Positions 1 to 13,800 of a stretch of 64,000 nt of DNA are shown piece by piece; position 1 is the first letter of the stretch, and every line of letters starts with the position of its first letter. Both the position numbers and the translations under genes were made by a program. The notes below the pieces were generated by a model. It was not told where the DNA came from and did no database searches. It was given only the letters and a program-made list of their open reading frames with translations. Origin of the DNA: Sternotherus odoratus (lineage: Eukaryota; Chordata; Testudines; Kinosternidae); NCBI GenBank assembly GCA_032164245.1, contig JAVMKO010000003.1, positions 5,652,651-5,716,650 on the forward strand, in the 5' to 3' direction.

Positions 1-377
1 AAGAAATTCTCCCGTCCATTGATTTCAGAGTTACAGTTAAATCAGCCCCACTATCTTTTGTTTCTTTGTAAAGAACCATACACACATTTATGGTGTTGCT
101 TAAATAATAAGGACATCATCCAGTCTTATTCTTCAGGTTTTTCTTTTAAATCAAAACTATAAACAATATGAATGAGCATTTATCAATAATTTTTACCCAC
201 ATTGCCAACCTATGTCGTAGTTTTACAAGGAGCACAGAGAGTTACAAAGATCCAAACATTAGATTCATTTTTACTTAACCCAGGATTTGCTGTCTCTATC
301 CCACTCTAGAATCCAGAAAAATGTACTGTGAGGCTGGATTTTAAACTGTGTGGGAGGAGTTTGCTGCCTGTAGTTAC

Positions 378-535
378 CCGTCACGAAGGCTTCGTGTTTT
401 GGCTTGAATTATTCCTAAATCCCACAAGGTTGAGTTTTTGCGAGGATCGCTTTGCTTGTGTCCATACACTTCAATTGCCAAAGCCCCTTCGTAAAGATGC
501 TCCATGAAGTCTTCAGAAATATTTACAGAGAATTC
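378..535 (-). CDS. KIF13B: KIF13B exon 21 in window (last visible)
   Basis: Encodes [40 protein letters not shown] and [12 protein letters not shown], then two bases (GG) of a split codon. The human residue at that split codon is Arg as I recall it, but a codon starting GG would give Gly. 158 nt; acceptor acatag, donor gtaact. The remaining exons lie left of the window. Confidence 0.94.
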
Positions 536-3500
536 CTATGTGGAAATGACAAACCTAGTTAAACATTAAAAAGAGTAAGTTGTTAACTATTGTGATAATT
601 GAACCTACAAATGTACCCTAATTATGAGCTCAACTGTGAAAACTGAGTGAAAGTTCACAAAACGTCACAAGAACATTCAACAATAAATGTTGATGGGAGA
701 AGGTGCAAAATGGCAATAGAAACACTGCATCAGTCCAAACAAAAAGGCCTACCAATATAAATCAAGGACTGTGCTAAGGTCCCAGCTTGTAAGCAACAAA
801 AGTGTGCAACCAGAAGTCAACAGACCAAAACTGTTATGTCAGAAACAAGGCCCAATTGGTGAGCAAAAATAATGAGGGGATAGGCTGTTCCACCCATCAG
901 CCCCTTTAGGGTCCTCTAGCAGAGGCTAGAAGGAAAAGCTAGCCACTGCAATGCTGGCTGACTGAAAGAGAAGAGAAAAGGAAGGAGCAAGCTTCATCAT
1001 CACAACTGCTGGCCACTCTGTTTCCTGGGACCCTACAATGTAGAATGATACCATTGTGCCTTCGTTATCCTTCCCTAGTGCTTTCCCTGGTCAAACTATT
1101 TGTATTACAGTAGCACCTAGGGAGGCACCTAGAACCTACAGAAGAGGTTCTGGAGCCTGTTGTACTAGATGCTACATGTACATGTAGTAAAACAGTCCCT
1201 GACCTCAAGTGCTTAAAATTTAAATTAATAAGACAAAGAAGGTGTGAAAAAGGAAATGTTATTACAGTACCCCTATTTTTCAGATGCAGAAGTCGGCAGA
1301 GAAATTATCTGATTTTCCCAGCGGTTCTCAACCCACGGCCGGCATGCGGCCCAATTAGCACACAGCCGAATCCAGGGTGGGGGCTGCTACCCAGCCCCCT
1401 ATCCAGGGTTCCATTCCTGGCCCTACTCTGTGGAGGGGCTTCTGGGCAGGAGGTGCTGGGTATAGGGGTCTGTGTGCGTGTGTGGCGGGGGTTTGGGAAG
1501 GTACGCTGTGGTTGCAGCCCAGGTAATACATTAATGCGGCCCACAATGGTAAACAGGTTGAGAACCACTTGCCCAAAGAGAGAGAGCTGAGAATTGAACC
1601 CAAATCCCAGTCTAGTGCCATAAACCAAAAGAGCATCCTTTCTCAAAGCACTTTACAAATGTTAACCAGTGCTCACAAAATCCTTCCATGTTACAGATAG
1701 GGAAACTCAGAAGTTAAGTAATTTGCCTGAACTCATTCCAGACAGGCAAACTCAAACACACAGACTTTCAGACATAAAGGCCAGAAGAGATCATCATAAT
1801 GATCTAGTTTGACCTCTTGAACATCTCTCACACAGTCTCTTCTGTTAGTTCATTTATTGTTCTATGTGATGTTTTTGGTAGAGTAAACGGTGCTTATAAA
1901 AACAGCTTGTAAATGAAAGACTACAAATTCAGTGACTGTATTACATTATTATGAGTTACGAACTAACCAATCTGTCACACACCTCATTTGGAACCAGAAG
2001 GACGCAATCAGGCAGCAGCAGAGAGGGGGGGAAAAGCAAATACAGTCCAGTACAGTGTTAAATGTAAAGTACTTAAAAAATAAAGGGAAAGTTTAAAAAA
2101 AGATTTGACAAGGTAAATAAATTGTTTTGGTGCTTATTTCACTTAAATTAATTTGGTTAAAAGTAGCATTTTTCTTCTGCATAATAATGTTTAAAAGCTG
2201 TATTGAGTCAATGTTCGGTTGTAGCCTTTTGAAAGAACAACCCTAATGTTTTGTTCAGATTTAGGAACATTTCAGAGTTACAAACAGCCTCCATTCTGAA
2301 GGTGTTCCTAACTGAGAGGTTCTACTGTAATGATACAAAGTTTAGTAAAGAAATTGACTAGGCCAGTGGCAGACAAATTTCAATATCTTTCTTTGCCTGT
2401 CTGCAACTGCAATCATAAATAAAACAAAAATTACATTGCAGTGATCGAAGACAACCATGCACTGTGGCTCCTTGCTGATGGGGGATAAAGAGGGATCGAC
2501 CTCAGGGGCAACCGTAACTGGCTCCAATTGATCCCAGAAAGTGTATTTGCAGAACACAAAGTTGGAGAGATGCTGAGGCAAACCAGTAGCCTGAAGTATT
2601 TTAATCTAGAGGAAGGAAAAAGCAGAGAAAAGCATGTTTAAAATCAGTCAACAATTATAAGTGAAACAGTTACGCACAACACAAAAAGCCAGTTTCTTAA
2701 AAGAACATCTTGCTCAGCTGGGAGGCTAAAAATTATTAAACAGTTACTTTAACACAAAAGAAAGAGTCCTGCTGGCACCCTAAAGACTAACTAAAGTATT
2801 GGAGCATAAGCTTTCGTGGGCTAATACCCACTTCGTCGGATGCAAGCAGTGGAAGTGTCCAAGGGGATTCTTTGTTACCTCTGCTATTCCAGACTAACAC
2901 GGCTACCTCTCTGATTTTTAACACAAAAGTCTTGACAAAAGAAGAGTTGTCTGCCTTGAAATATTTGTAGATAAAATGTTTTGGCTGAACCAACTGGGAG
3001 TCACCACTAGGTGTCATTGAACAACTGACTTTTGGGAGTAAAAAAGAATGCTATGGATTTTCTGAAAACTTCCTTTGTTCTACAAAAACCCTGTTAAAAT
3101 AATTCTTGCTCTATTTGTAGAGATAGGTGCTAGAACTAAGGCTGCTGGGGACACCCCCAACCTTGAAATGGTTTCCATTATATAATAGTTTACAATTTGA
3201 TTCAATGGCTCTCAGAACCCTACAATACAAATTGTTCCAGAATAACTGCTTTTAGAACAGCTAGGAAGAGCATAAAGCAAAATGCCGTGCCCACCCAAGA
3301 ACTCATATATTCACAGATTTGGAAGGGACCTCAAGAGGTCATCTAGTCCAGCCCTCTGCACTCAAAGCAGGACTAAGTACTATCTAGTCCACCCCTGCAG
3401 GTGTTTGTCTAACTTGCCCTTAAAAATCTCTAATGAGTGAGATTCCACAACCTCCCTAGGCAATTTATTCCAGTGCTTAACTACCCCGACAGTTAGGAAG

Positions 3501-6500
3501 TTTTTCCCAATGTCCAGCCTAAACCACTCTTGCTGCAGTTTAAGACCATTGCTTCTTGACCTATCATCAGAGGGTAAGGAGAACAATTTTTCCCCTTCCT
3601 CCTTGTAACAAACTTATGTGCTTGAAAACTGTTACTATGTCCCCTCTCAGGCCTCTTTTCTCCAGATTAAACAAACCCAATGTTTTCGAATCTTCTTCCC
3701 TCACAGGTCATAATTTCTAAACTCAATACTCCAGTTGAGGCCTAAGCAGCATGAGGTAGAGCGGAAGCATGACTTCTTATGCTTTGCTTACATGCCTGTT
3801 AATAGATCCCAGAATGTTTGGGTTTTTTGCAATAATGTTACCCTGTTGACTCATATTTAGCTTGTGATCTTCTATGATCCCCAGATCCGTTTCTGCAGTA
3901 CTCCTTCATAGGCAGTCATTTCCCATTTTGTAGGTGTGCATTGATTGTTCTTTCCTAAGTAGAGTACTTTACATTTGTCCTTATTGAATTTCATCCTATT
4001 TTTCTTCAGACCATTTCTCCAGTTTGATCAGATCATTTTGAATTATAATCCTATCCTCCAAAGCACTTGCAAAGCCTCCCAGCTTGGTACTGTCTGCAAA
4101 CTTTATAAGTGTACGCACTATGCCATTATCTCTAAATCACTGATGAAGATATGGAACAAAACTGGACCCACAACTGATCCCTGCAGGACCCCACTCGTTA
4201 TGCCCTTCCAGCGTGACTGTGAACCATTGATAACTATTCTCTGGGAACGGTTTTCCAACCAGCTATGCACCCACCTTATAGCAGCCCCATCTAGGTTGAA
4301 TTTCACTAGTTTCTTTATGAGAAGGTCATATGAGACAGTATCAAAAGCCTTACTAAAGTCAATATATACCACATCTACAGCTTCTCTTGTTAACCTGTCA
4401 AAGAAAGCTATCTAGTTGGTTTGATTGTTCTTGACAAATCCATGCTGATTGTTATTTATCACATTATCCTCCAGGTATTTGCAAACTGATTGCAGTGTGG
4501 TCTCTTGTCATACTTTCTTTCTTTCCTATGCAGTGGGATAGTTTGCTCTTGTGCCCTTAATAATGACTCTTTAAAAAACTGCCACCTCTCTTGAACTATT
4601 TTGCATGTTTTACCAAGACCCAGCGGAATCTTAACTTCAAATTTTCAGAATGTACAATCCATTATTTTAAACAGGTTGTAATAGTCTGAAAAGCAAATTT
4701 CCCTTTTTAATAGTAGAACTAAATTCAACTGAATTAGGATTCTCTAGATAATTGTAGCTTCCTGATTTGTGGATATTGTAATTTGTGTGTATCATGACAT
4801 GCTAGTGGCCACTATATATATATATATGCGCAAAAGACCAGGGTCAGACTCAAAATCTTTTATTTTAGTTGAAGAAAATAATAATTTATTAAGAATAGGA
4901 CTACACATTTGGTTTTATTAGGGCCCCAAATAAGGCTGATAAAAATGTTTGAGGGTAAACCTTCTTTTTGGTTTTGATTTTTAATAAATGCCACAGGGGC
5001 CAGAAAAATGCCATTATGGGACCAAAGGATCACAAGATTCAATCTTCTTGCCATACTTCCACCATTCAGAAAATGAAATTCTTTGAGAGGAGACAAGACA
5101 GATATTTCAGGGCCAATTATGAATCCCAAGGCAGTAAGCAAGTTCATGAAAAATACAACCAGCATACTAGACTGCACACACCACTGAGGATTCATAGCTA
5201 TTTGTTTTCTTTAAATCTTGAAACACCAAGATGCTTTCAAATAGGCTGTATAAACTGAACAATTCACAAGGTAGGATAACAATAGTATAACTGAACATAG
5301 GTGGTAAGCAAAAGGAGATACGGTGCCATTTGTCACTAACATAGAAGCTAATGCACCACAAACATGTAATCATGTTTTTTACACTTGGGTAGTACCAGAA
5401 AGGAAGAAGTTGGCTCGGTATTGAGGATGTGACAATAGTTTTTATTGACTGCCTCTAGAACTCACCATACAAACTAGTTTGTTCTCCTGTATGTCGTTCT
5501 CTCTTAAACAGTCTGTGCTGTCATCACCTCCTACGATTCTCTCCCCAAACGCTCCACTCACTCGCACCACTTCGACATGAAGACGACCTGACACCTAATG
5601 AAAAAGGGGAGGGTGTGGAAGATTATCAAGTGGCACTAAACAATGGTTTCTAATCTTTTTCATGTAGCTATGCTAGTCCACTGCTATGTTATGAGCATAT
5701 CTAATCTGTCACCATGGGACCTCTTCTATTATTTTGTCCCATTCGCTTATCTTAAACTGCAAGCGCTATGAGGTTGTACAGAACCTACCACAGTGGAGCC
5801 TCCATCCCAACTGGGACCTCTGAGCATTACCAATAGTAACACACAGATGCATCATTAAGATACCAGAGGAAGGAGGGAGAAAGTAAAGGACTAGCCACTT
5901 GATCCTGAAATAGCATTAGTAACATGTGCCAGTGGCTGGGGAACACCTTTCGTACAATACTGAAAAGCCCTAATAACTTCCATTAAACAGCTAAAAAGTA
6001 TAGGAATGACAAACCTCTCCCTTCTGATTGATGATAGGGACAGCATATTGCAGCTTCACATCACAAGACAGGGACTCGAGAAAAACATTGGCCACTCCGA
6101 TGAGACTATGGTTTTCTTGTTCATCATAGAATGGATCAGCTCGCTTGAAGTAAGACCTAATTACCTTGAATCAAATTCAAAATAATGTAAAAACTAAGTT
6201 TATATTATAATGTCATTTTCACATCACTGATGAACTGGTAAGGTTTCAAAGGTTTTTGTTCTCTTCCTCTAGATTATCTGACATAGGCAAGAAATGAAAA
6301 TTGATCAGTGATCTGAACAACCATGGTAACTGTCAGGGCAAGTGTACATTACAAATCCGCAGCTGTGCTGCTGTATCGCTTCTGGTGACGACACTCTAAG
6401 GAAGAGAGCTCTCCTGTAGGCTTAATAAATCCACCCCCATGAAAGACGGTAGCTATGTGCCTATCGACATAGTGCTGTCAACACCAGCGCATAGTGTTGG

Positions 6501-7700
6501 TATAAATATCTCGTTCAGGGATGTGGATTATTCACACCCCTGAGCAATTTAGTTTATTCAAAGTAATTTTGTAGTGTAGCCCAGGGCTTATAGTAAGATA
6601 AATTTGGGGCCCATCTTCAGCTAGGTTATATTACCCATTTTAAATTCACATCATTCAAAATTTGACCAGGAGCACAAACAACTCTTGTTCTCTCTACTTA
6701 GCGTCTCTCCTTGTAATCCTAGATCTTCTAGGATCTACTGTCAAACCACAAATGGAAAGAAATATGAAAGTGATAAAATATAGTAGGTTAATGAATTATT
6801 AAAGAACCTTCAAAGTCTCTGTTTAGTACTAGAAATAAGCAAGATTTCAAGATAAGTGGGATCTTTTTGCCAACCCTCCCCACACCCAATAGTTTCCCAT
6901 CCTATTTTTTAAAAAAAACATAACAGGCACTTCATTTTATCACCCCATTACTGGTCTCTCTCCCCCATTCTTACTTACTGGGTTGTCCTCCTCGCGGTCC
7001 CGCCACTCTTGATAAAGATCCCTCATATCTATCAGCCGGTTTTCCAATTTCTCCAATGACCAGATCTGTTTGCCTTTCCCTTTCCTTCTCACCTGAATAG
7101 CAGGCTCACTAAGAACTGCACCTCGCTGCAGAAGCAAAACAATTAGGGAAGGAGGCCCAAGTAAGGAATCCATGTCATGACAACTGGCACACAGTTAAAC
7201 AAAGTAACTTTCTGATTTTAAAAAAACCTATCTAGTTTAAACAGCCAAATTTGGAATAGTAGAATCCAAGTCCAACTGTCAACATAGCATGGCCATGTCC
7301 TGTAAAACGGTCACATTTTATCCCAGTAACAATTGCAGAGATCTTCACAGAGCCCTTCCTTTACAAAATTGTTGCAAGGATCAATATTTAAGCATTTCAT
7401 AAAGGGCCTCAAATGAAAGAGGCTGCACATTCAAAGTAAGATTATCACCTACAGTGTCCAAACTCATACAGTTGCTTAATCATTTCCTTCCTTTTATTTA
7501 TTTCCTTATAACTTTTAATTAAGGCAAATTACAATAAAATGTTTAACATAGAATCATAAAAATGTAGGGCTGAAAGGAACCTTGAGAAGTCATTCAGTCC
7601 CACCACCTGTCCTGAGGCAGGACCAAGCAAACGTAGACCATCTCTAACAGGTGTTCTAACCCAGAGGTTCTCAAAATGAGGGGCAGACCGCCTGTGTGGA

Positions 7701-7738
<38 letters not shown>

Positions 7739-7777
7739 AGTGAGAGTGAGTGAGTGAGTGAGTGAGTGAGTGAGTGA

Positions 7778-7840
<63 letters not shown>

Positions 7841-10800
7841 AAACTGACTTGGGGGTGAGGGGACAACAAAAACGATAAAACGTTCTGCACACATTTTACC
7901 CACACAATGAATTGCTAACAAAGCTCATTCCTCCAGACATAGGTCCTCAGATGGTGCTGCATATTTGACTCTAGATTGGGGTGGGCAAACTATGGCGCGC
8001 GGGCCACATGTGCCCAGCCGGTCATTTTAATCCAGCCCGTGAGCTTGAGCCGGGGCAGAGCCAGTGGCCGCGCCCTCTCAGCTGGGCCAAGTGCGGCAAG
8101 TGGGGTGGCCCGGCGCTCCCGGCCGGGGGTGCTGGGTCGACTGCGGCAAGCCGTGGCCCCACACTCCCGAGCCGCGGCCGGGCCCAGCGTAGCAACGAGC
8201 ATGGCGAGATGTGGGGCCCTGTGCCCGGCTGAGCAGGGGAGGGGGCAGTCAGGGAACAGAGTGCAGGGGGTGTAGATAAGGGGTGGGGTTCTGGGGGGGG
8301 CAGTTGGGGTCCCCAGCGGGGGCGATCAGGAGACAAGGAAGTGGGGGTTGGATGGGTCGGCGATTTTGGGGGGGGGTTCTGAGGAGGGCAGTAAGGGAAC
8401 AAAGAGCAGGTGGGCTTTGGTGAGGTCCTGGGGGGGCAGTTAGAGTGGGGTCTCTGGAGGGGTCGATCAGGAGACAAGGAGCAGGGGGATGGATGGGGGG
8501 ATTTGAGGGGGCAGTCGGGGGTGGAAAGTGGCTGGGGGTTGGATATGGGGCGGGGCCAGGCTTTTTGGGGAGGCACAGCCTTCCCTACCCGGCCAGCCGC
8601 ACAATTTTGAACCCCAGTGTGGCCCTCGGGCCAAAAAAGTTGCTCACCCCTGCTCTAGATGGTGCTGTGCATTCTGATGAACTGCTGTTAAACTTTCACA
8701 GCATTATATAAAGTCGCTGCCATCTGTACGTTAATCTGTGTGCTACAACCTGATGTGCACATTTAATTGTAAGCATTGACCACAGTCACAGTTTCGCTTT
8801 TGCTCTTATTACAATGTTGGTTCTGTTACAGTTGGGTCTGTTTGAATCTATGCCTGCCTTACTGTTTTTAATATGCAGCGTGACTTGCATGTTGACTTAT
8901 TTTTTAACAGCATATTTACTTGTGTGCTCTAAACTGTTATTAAAAACCTCCAAGGATGGGGATTCCACCACCTCATTTGGAAGCCTATTCCAGAACTTAA
9001 CTACCCTTATGTTTGTAAGTTTTTCGTAATTTCTAACCTGTATCTTCCTTGTTGCAGATTAAGCCTATTACTTCTTGTCCTACCTTCAATGGACATGGAA
9101 AACTGATCATAGTTAGGGCGACCAGATGTCCCGCTTTTAAAGGGAAAGTCCCATTTTGGGGGAATTTTTCTTATATAGGTGCCTATTACCCTTCACCCAT
9201 GTCCTGTTTTTTCATAGTTATCAGGTTAGTATTCAAAGAACATGGCTAAAGATTATGGCTTGCTGGCTAGGAACCTGACCTCTTCTGAGAATGCTAAGAA
9301 GAGTAAGCAAATTTTTCAATACCCATGCTCTTTCCGGTGCTTCTCTTGTGTACATGCTTGGTGTAAAAATTATACTATTACAAGGACAGTCCATGTTTTA
9401 TTAAACCATAGTTCCTTGGGAGGAGAGGACATATTTTTCCAATAATGTGCAATACAAGTCTAGCTGCTAACAATGAGAAAGAAATTAATGTTTCCTTTGT
9501 ATTTTTAAGCCTATTTAAAGATTACCTCTGTAGACAAAAAACTCTACTTGTAAAAGGCTGAGCTCTAAAGTGACTAATAAAAATTCCAAATGTAGGTTGA
9601 AACGTATCCTTTATTGGACTCTTGTTGTCCTAAATTCTTATGGTTCGGTCAACATCAGTGTGCAATATCACAAAGGAATTGTGGTTCAGTGATTAAGACA
9701 CAAATCTGGGACATGGGAGAATAGAGTTCAATTCCCTGCTCTGCTGTATGTTTTTATATACCTTAAACAAGTCCCTTAGGTCTCTCTGTGCCTCTGTTAC
9801 CACTCTATAAAATGGGGACAACAGCACTTCCCTGCATCACAGGGATGTCGTGGTAAGTATGTTAAAGATTTTGAGTTATTCAGATATTATGGGGATGGGG
9901 GCCAGATAAGTACATAAGAGAAATATGATTTACCCTACATAGAATAATAGTGAGGGCAAGTATGAAACAGCAAAATATGAAGCAGCAAGAGGTATAAATT
10001 GATATTTTAATGATACCTTCGGATTTCTTAGCTTTTGCCATCTTATGTGAAATGTAAATGCACAGTGAAGTCCTTTAATGAACAGCCACAAAAAGAAAAT
10101 GCTATTTTTATGGCCATTATATCAGGTGATCATAACGTAAGGGGATTAACATGGAGGCACTCCGATATTACTGGCAGTTGAGTCAAGTGACCATGGTTAG
10201 CAGGCAAACTTAAGAGAGTGGGTTTCATTGTTTTTTAAAATGTATCAGTGTTTTTAAACTCTGGCATCATTGCTGTCAAAACTGATGTTAAACTAATGCA
10301 TTATGAAATACTCTTTTTTTAGGCAAGACGGAATTTTAGCACCAGGCAACATGAGGGTGAATTTTGTTCCAGTTGAGAGAACTTGCATCACATCACATTT
10401 CCATAAACTGGCATATTTCCAAATGTTCATGTTATCAGATACAATAAACATGCCACATGCTCTTCCAACATCACCATTTACAAGTGTGAACATGCTGGCA
10501 CCTTATCTGGACCATTAGAGCCATTGGATCACAATGTGAAGTGCTCCACAAGGCAACATTTTATTGACAATGATTAAGCTCAGTGAGCTGCTGCCTCACC
10601 TTTCTGTTCGCATTAAGGCTTGAAGCTGGGATCTGCAGAGTGACTTTATATTCCGTGCTCTTGCCCAATTCCTCTGAGATTAAACTGGCTTCTCTCACGT
10701 ACAAATTAGCTTTAACAATTTGCTCTCTCAGCTTCCTCAGGCTGTGGTTCAACATTTCTTCTCTTTTAAAAGGGAAAAAAAAAAAAAAGAGTACAACCAA

Positions 10801-13800
10801 TATATTGTTTTAGTGAGGAAACTTCTAACTAGACTTGCAGTAGAACACAAAGGACCATAGGGCGGCTCACTGTCCCCTAGGTAGGGCATTCAGAGGAATC
10901 AATATCCAAAGTAACGGATTTTAAAATAGAAAGATTAGCTAAACACTAACTTGGTCTTTCTGAAAAAAAAATATTTGAAATGTATATGAATTTCGTGAAT
11001 ACAAAGGTTGCCAGGCTGCCAAGTCTAGAGACCCAAAGGCCTCTCCCTGTAGCCATAGAACAAGCAGCGCCTGTGTGAGCTATTCCACACCTTTCCCACC
11101 CCAGATGCAGAAGAACTGCATTAAGATGAAAGGATAATTCAGTCTCCATGATCCAGTCAATATTTGTTCTCCGAGGAGAGTGCATTAATTAGTGCCTACT
11201 GTGATACAGAGAACTCTTCACAGGGATCTATGCTGACACCAAATTCCTTCTACACAAACCACCAAATATTATGAGATGTCACAACAGATCTGGGCTGGAT
11301 TTGAACCTGTGACCTAGAGATGAAATGCTCCATCCTTCATTACAATACTTATTTTTTCAAAAAAAATGTTTCTTTGGCAGTTTAAGTTATCAGTGGATTA
11401 TTTTTTGGGGGGGTTGTGCATGTGTGTATTTTAATTACTACTAGTCAGTATCTTCTACCTCACCTTCTGCTTTAGGCAAAGCATGACTTCTTACACCATA
11501 AGCAGAGGGGTAGTCATGTTAGTCTGGATTTGCAAAAGTGACAAAGAGTCTTGTAGCACCTTATAGACTAGCAGATGTTTAGCAGCATAAGCTTTCCTGG
11601 GCAAAGACCCACGGTGTCAGATGAAACCTACAAAAGCTTATGCTCCTAAACATCTGTTAGTCTATAAGATGCTACAAGACTCTTTGTTGCTTTTACACCA
11701 TAAGGCTGATGTTACTGTCAGTGATTCTGTTATGACAGGAGGCAGAAGCCCTGAGCACCTTCACTGGAATTTTCTAGGAAGGGGCAGGACGATCCCTCTC
11801 ATGGACCTAAAATGGATTACTCCACTAGAGCCAGCAATCAACTCCCACAGTCTTACAGGGACTGTGGGACAATCCTCCCTTCATCTACTGCTATTCCATT
11901 CCCTATCCTAGGACTGCACAGGTCAGATGAACATGAGTGGAAGAAATGCAGTGGCGGTAAGGGTAGGTTTGCAGCCTCTGAAAGAAGGAGTTGCTTCCAT
12001 GGTGGACGATCTTGGGATAAGTGCTGCTATAGCAGGGATGGTTAAACCATGGTTCGCAAACTGCATGCGGCTCTTTTACAGTTAAAGTGCAGCTTGCAGA
12101 GCTTCCCATTCCCCTCCCTCACAACCTCCACTGACAGACTGCAAGGGAGGAGCTCAGGGCTTCTCCCGTGTGGGAGGAAAACGGGGTGGGGTGGAGGGGT
12201 GGGGGGGCATGGAGATTCAGCCCCACGGGAGGCTGCTGCCAGGGCTTGGGACTTCAACCCCACAGGAAGTGCCTGTCATGGCAGGCGCCTTCCACAGAGC
12301 TGAAGTCTCAGGACCCTGCTCCCTGCAGAGCAGAAGTCCCGAGCCCGGGCAGGCACTACCCGTGGAGCAGAAGCCCCAATGCTCCCCCCCCCCAGGGCAA
12401 AAGCCTCTAGCCTCACCACCCCGCTGCAGGGTTGAAGCCCTGAGCCCCAGCAGGCGTGACCTCAGGACTCAAGCCCAGGCCCAGATGGTGTGCCCGGCTC
12501 TCAGATTTCTGAAGATTATCCTATGCATCTCAGAGAGTCAGTAAGTTTGGCCACCCCTCTGCTATAGTTTATAGAGGAGTCCATAAACTTCCCCACAATC
12601 TCCTATTTGTCACTTAAAATGGATGAGCCATTTGAGAATACACTGTAGATAGCATTCCCACATGACTAGACAAGGTAACAAAATCGTTCTTTTCCACTTT
12701 TATTTTCTAGGACTTATTGGAATGAAATGCATGGTCTGATAATCCTTACACTGACAACATTTCCTCTTGGCTGATGGTATCCCCACAACTTGCTTCTCTG
12801 CAGGGCTCTTCTTGGGAGCCAAGGGCATGTGTTATAGTCAAATGCATCTTAAATCTATAAGAGACTTCACTGGCATTAGAGGACCTCAAGCCTGACCACC
12901 ACTGCTTGAGAAATGCTATATATTCTCATCACCCACCTCTCTTCTGCCCACTGGCGTAAGCGCTGCTGAGCACTGGGTGAGTGGGAAGAGAACCTTTCCA
13001 TGCTGCGGAAGTTTTGTTTCTCTGGAGACAGCCGTCTTCTCAACTGCTCTAGTTCGTGCTCGTACATTAATCTCTGCCGCTCCAGTGCAGATTGCTTCTC
13101 CTCTTCGTACTGCTGTTCCACGCTCTGCAAGATTGACTGCATTGGGTCTAAACAGGTGTTGAAAATAAAGAAGCTAGTATTGAAGTATTTGGACACTCAC
13201 TGAGTGCAGAGCTATTAGAGGAAAGCGGCGATCCAGTGAACAGGGCACAGAATCTGGGACTAAGGGGACCTGGATTGTATTCCTGGCTCTGCCATGAATT
13301 TATCACATGATCTTGACGAAGTTACCACTTTTCTATGGCTCAGTCCTCATCTATAAAATAGGGATTCTGCTAGTTTTCCACCTTTGTAAAGCCCTCAGAT
13401 CAATGGATGAAGTGTACTCTAAAGATTAAAAATAACTAGAAGAGGTGGACTATTATATTTTGTCAAAGTATACAAAAACAAATGTTATTTTGTTCTATGG
13501 TTTAGCATCAGAAATCAGAGAGGGATAGGTAGGTGACCTAATGGAAGTTTGATATGGACAAGGTCAGGTTGAATCAATTCCCCTCACCTTTGCAAAGTGA
13601 GACATCTTTGGCAGCTATATAAGGCTACTGAAACCAAAAAACTTGACTTCAGAGTCATTTGCAGGATCAAAGAGTACACAGCTCTGCCCAAACATCTCAA
13701 TACTAGGCCATAATATCCCCAATGTTCTAGTTCTGGGTCTCCTCTGAACAGCAATTCTGAATTCTAACAAGTTTTGTAGGTTTTTTCCTTCAAGGGAAAA

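Noticed and set aside
1320..1575. hAT element with target duplication
   Set aside because: The inverted ends are present, but no 8-bp duplication is convincing, so it is listed only inside the intron note.
4118..4372. Small reverse-transcriptase gene
   Set aside because: It is a fragment of a dead CR1 LINE, not an independent gene.
7529..7921. Overlapping minus-strand frames rich in His-Thr and Ser-Leu-Thr-His
   Set aside because: They are the TG/TGAG microsatellite read in three frames.
10293..10518. Overlapping 66-71-codon frames on both strands
   Set aside because: No splice borders, motif or repeat signature; consistent with chance in intron sequence.
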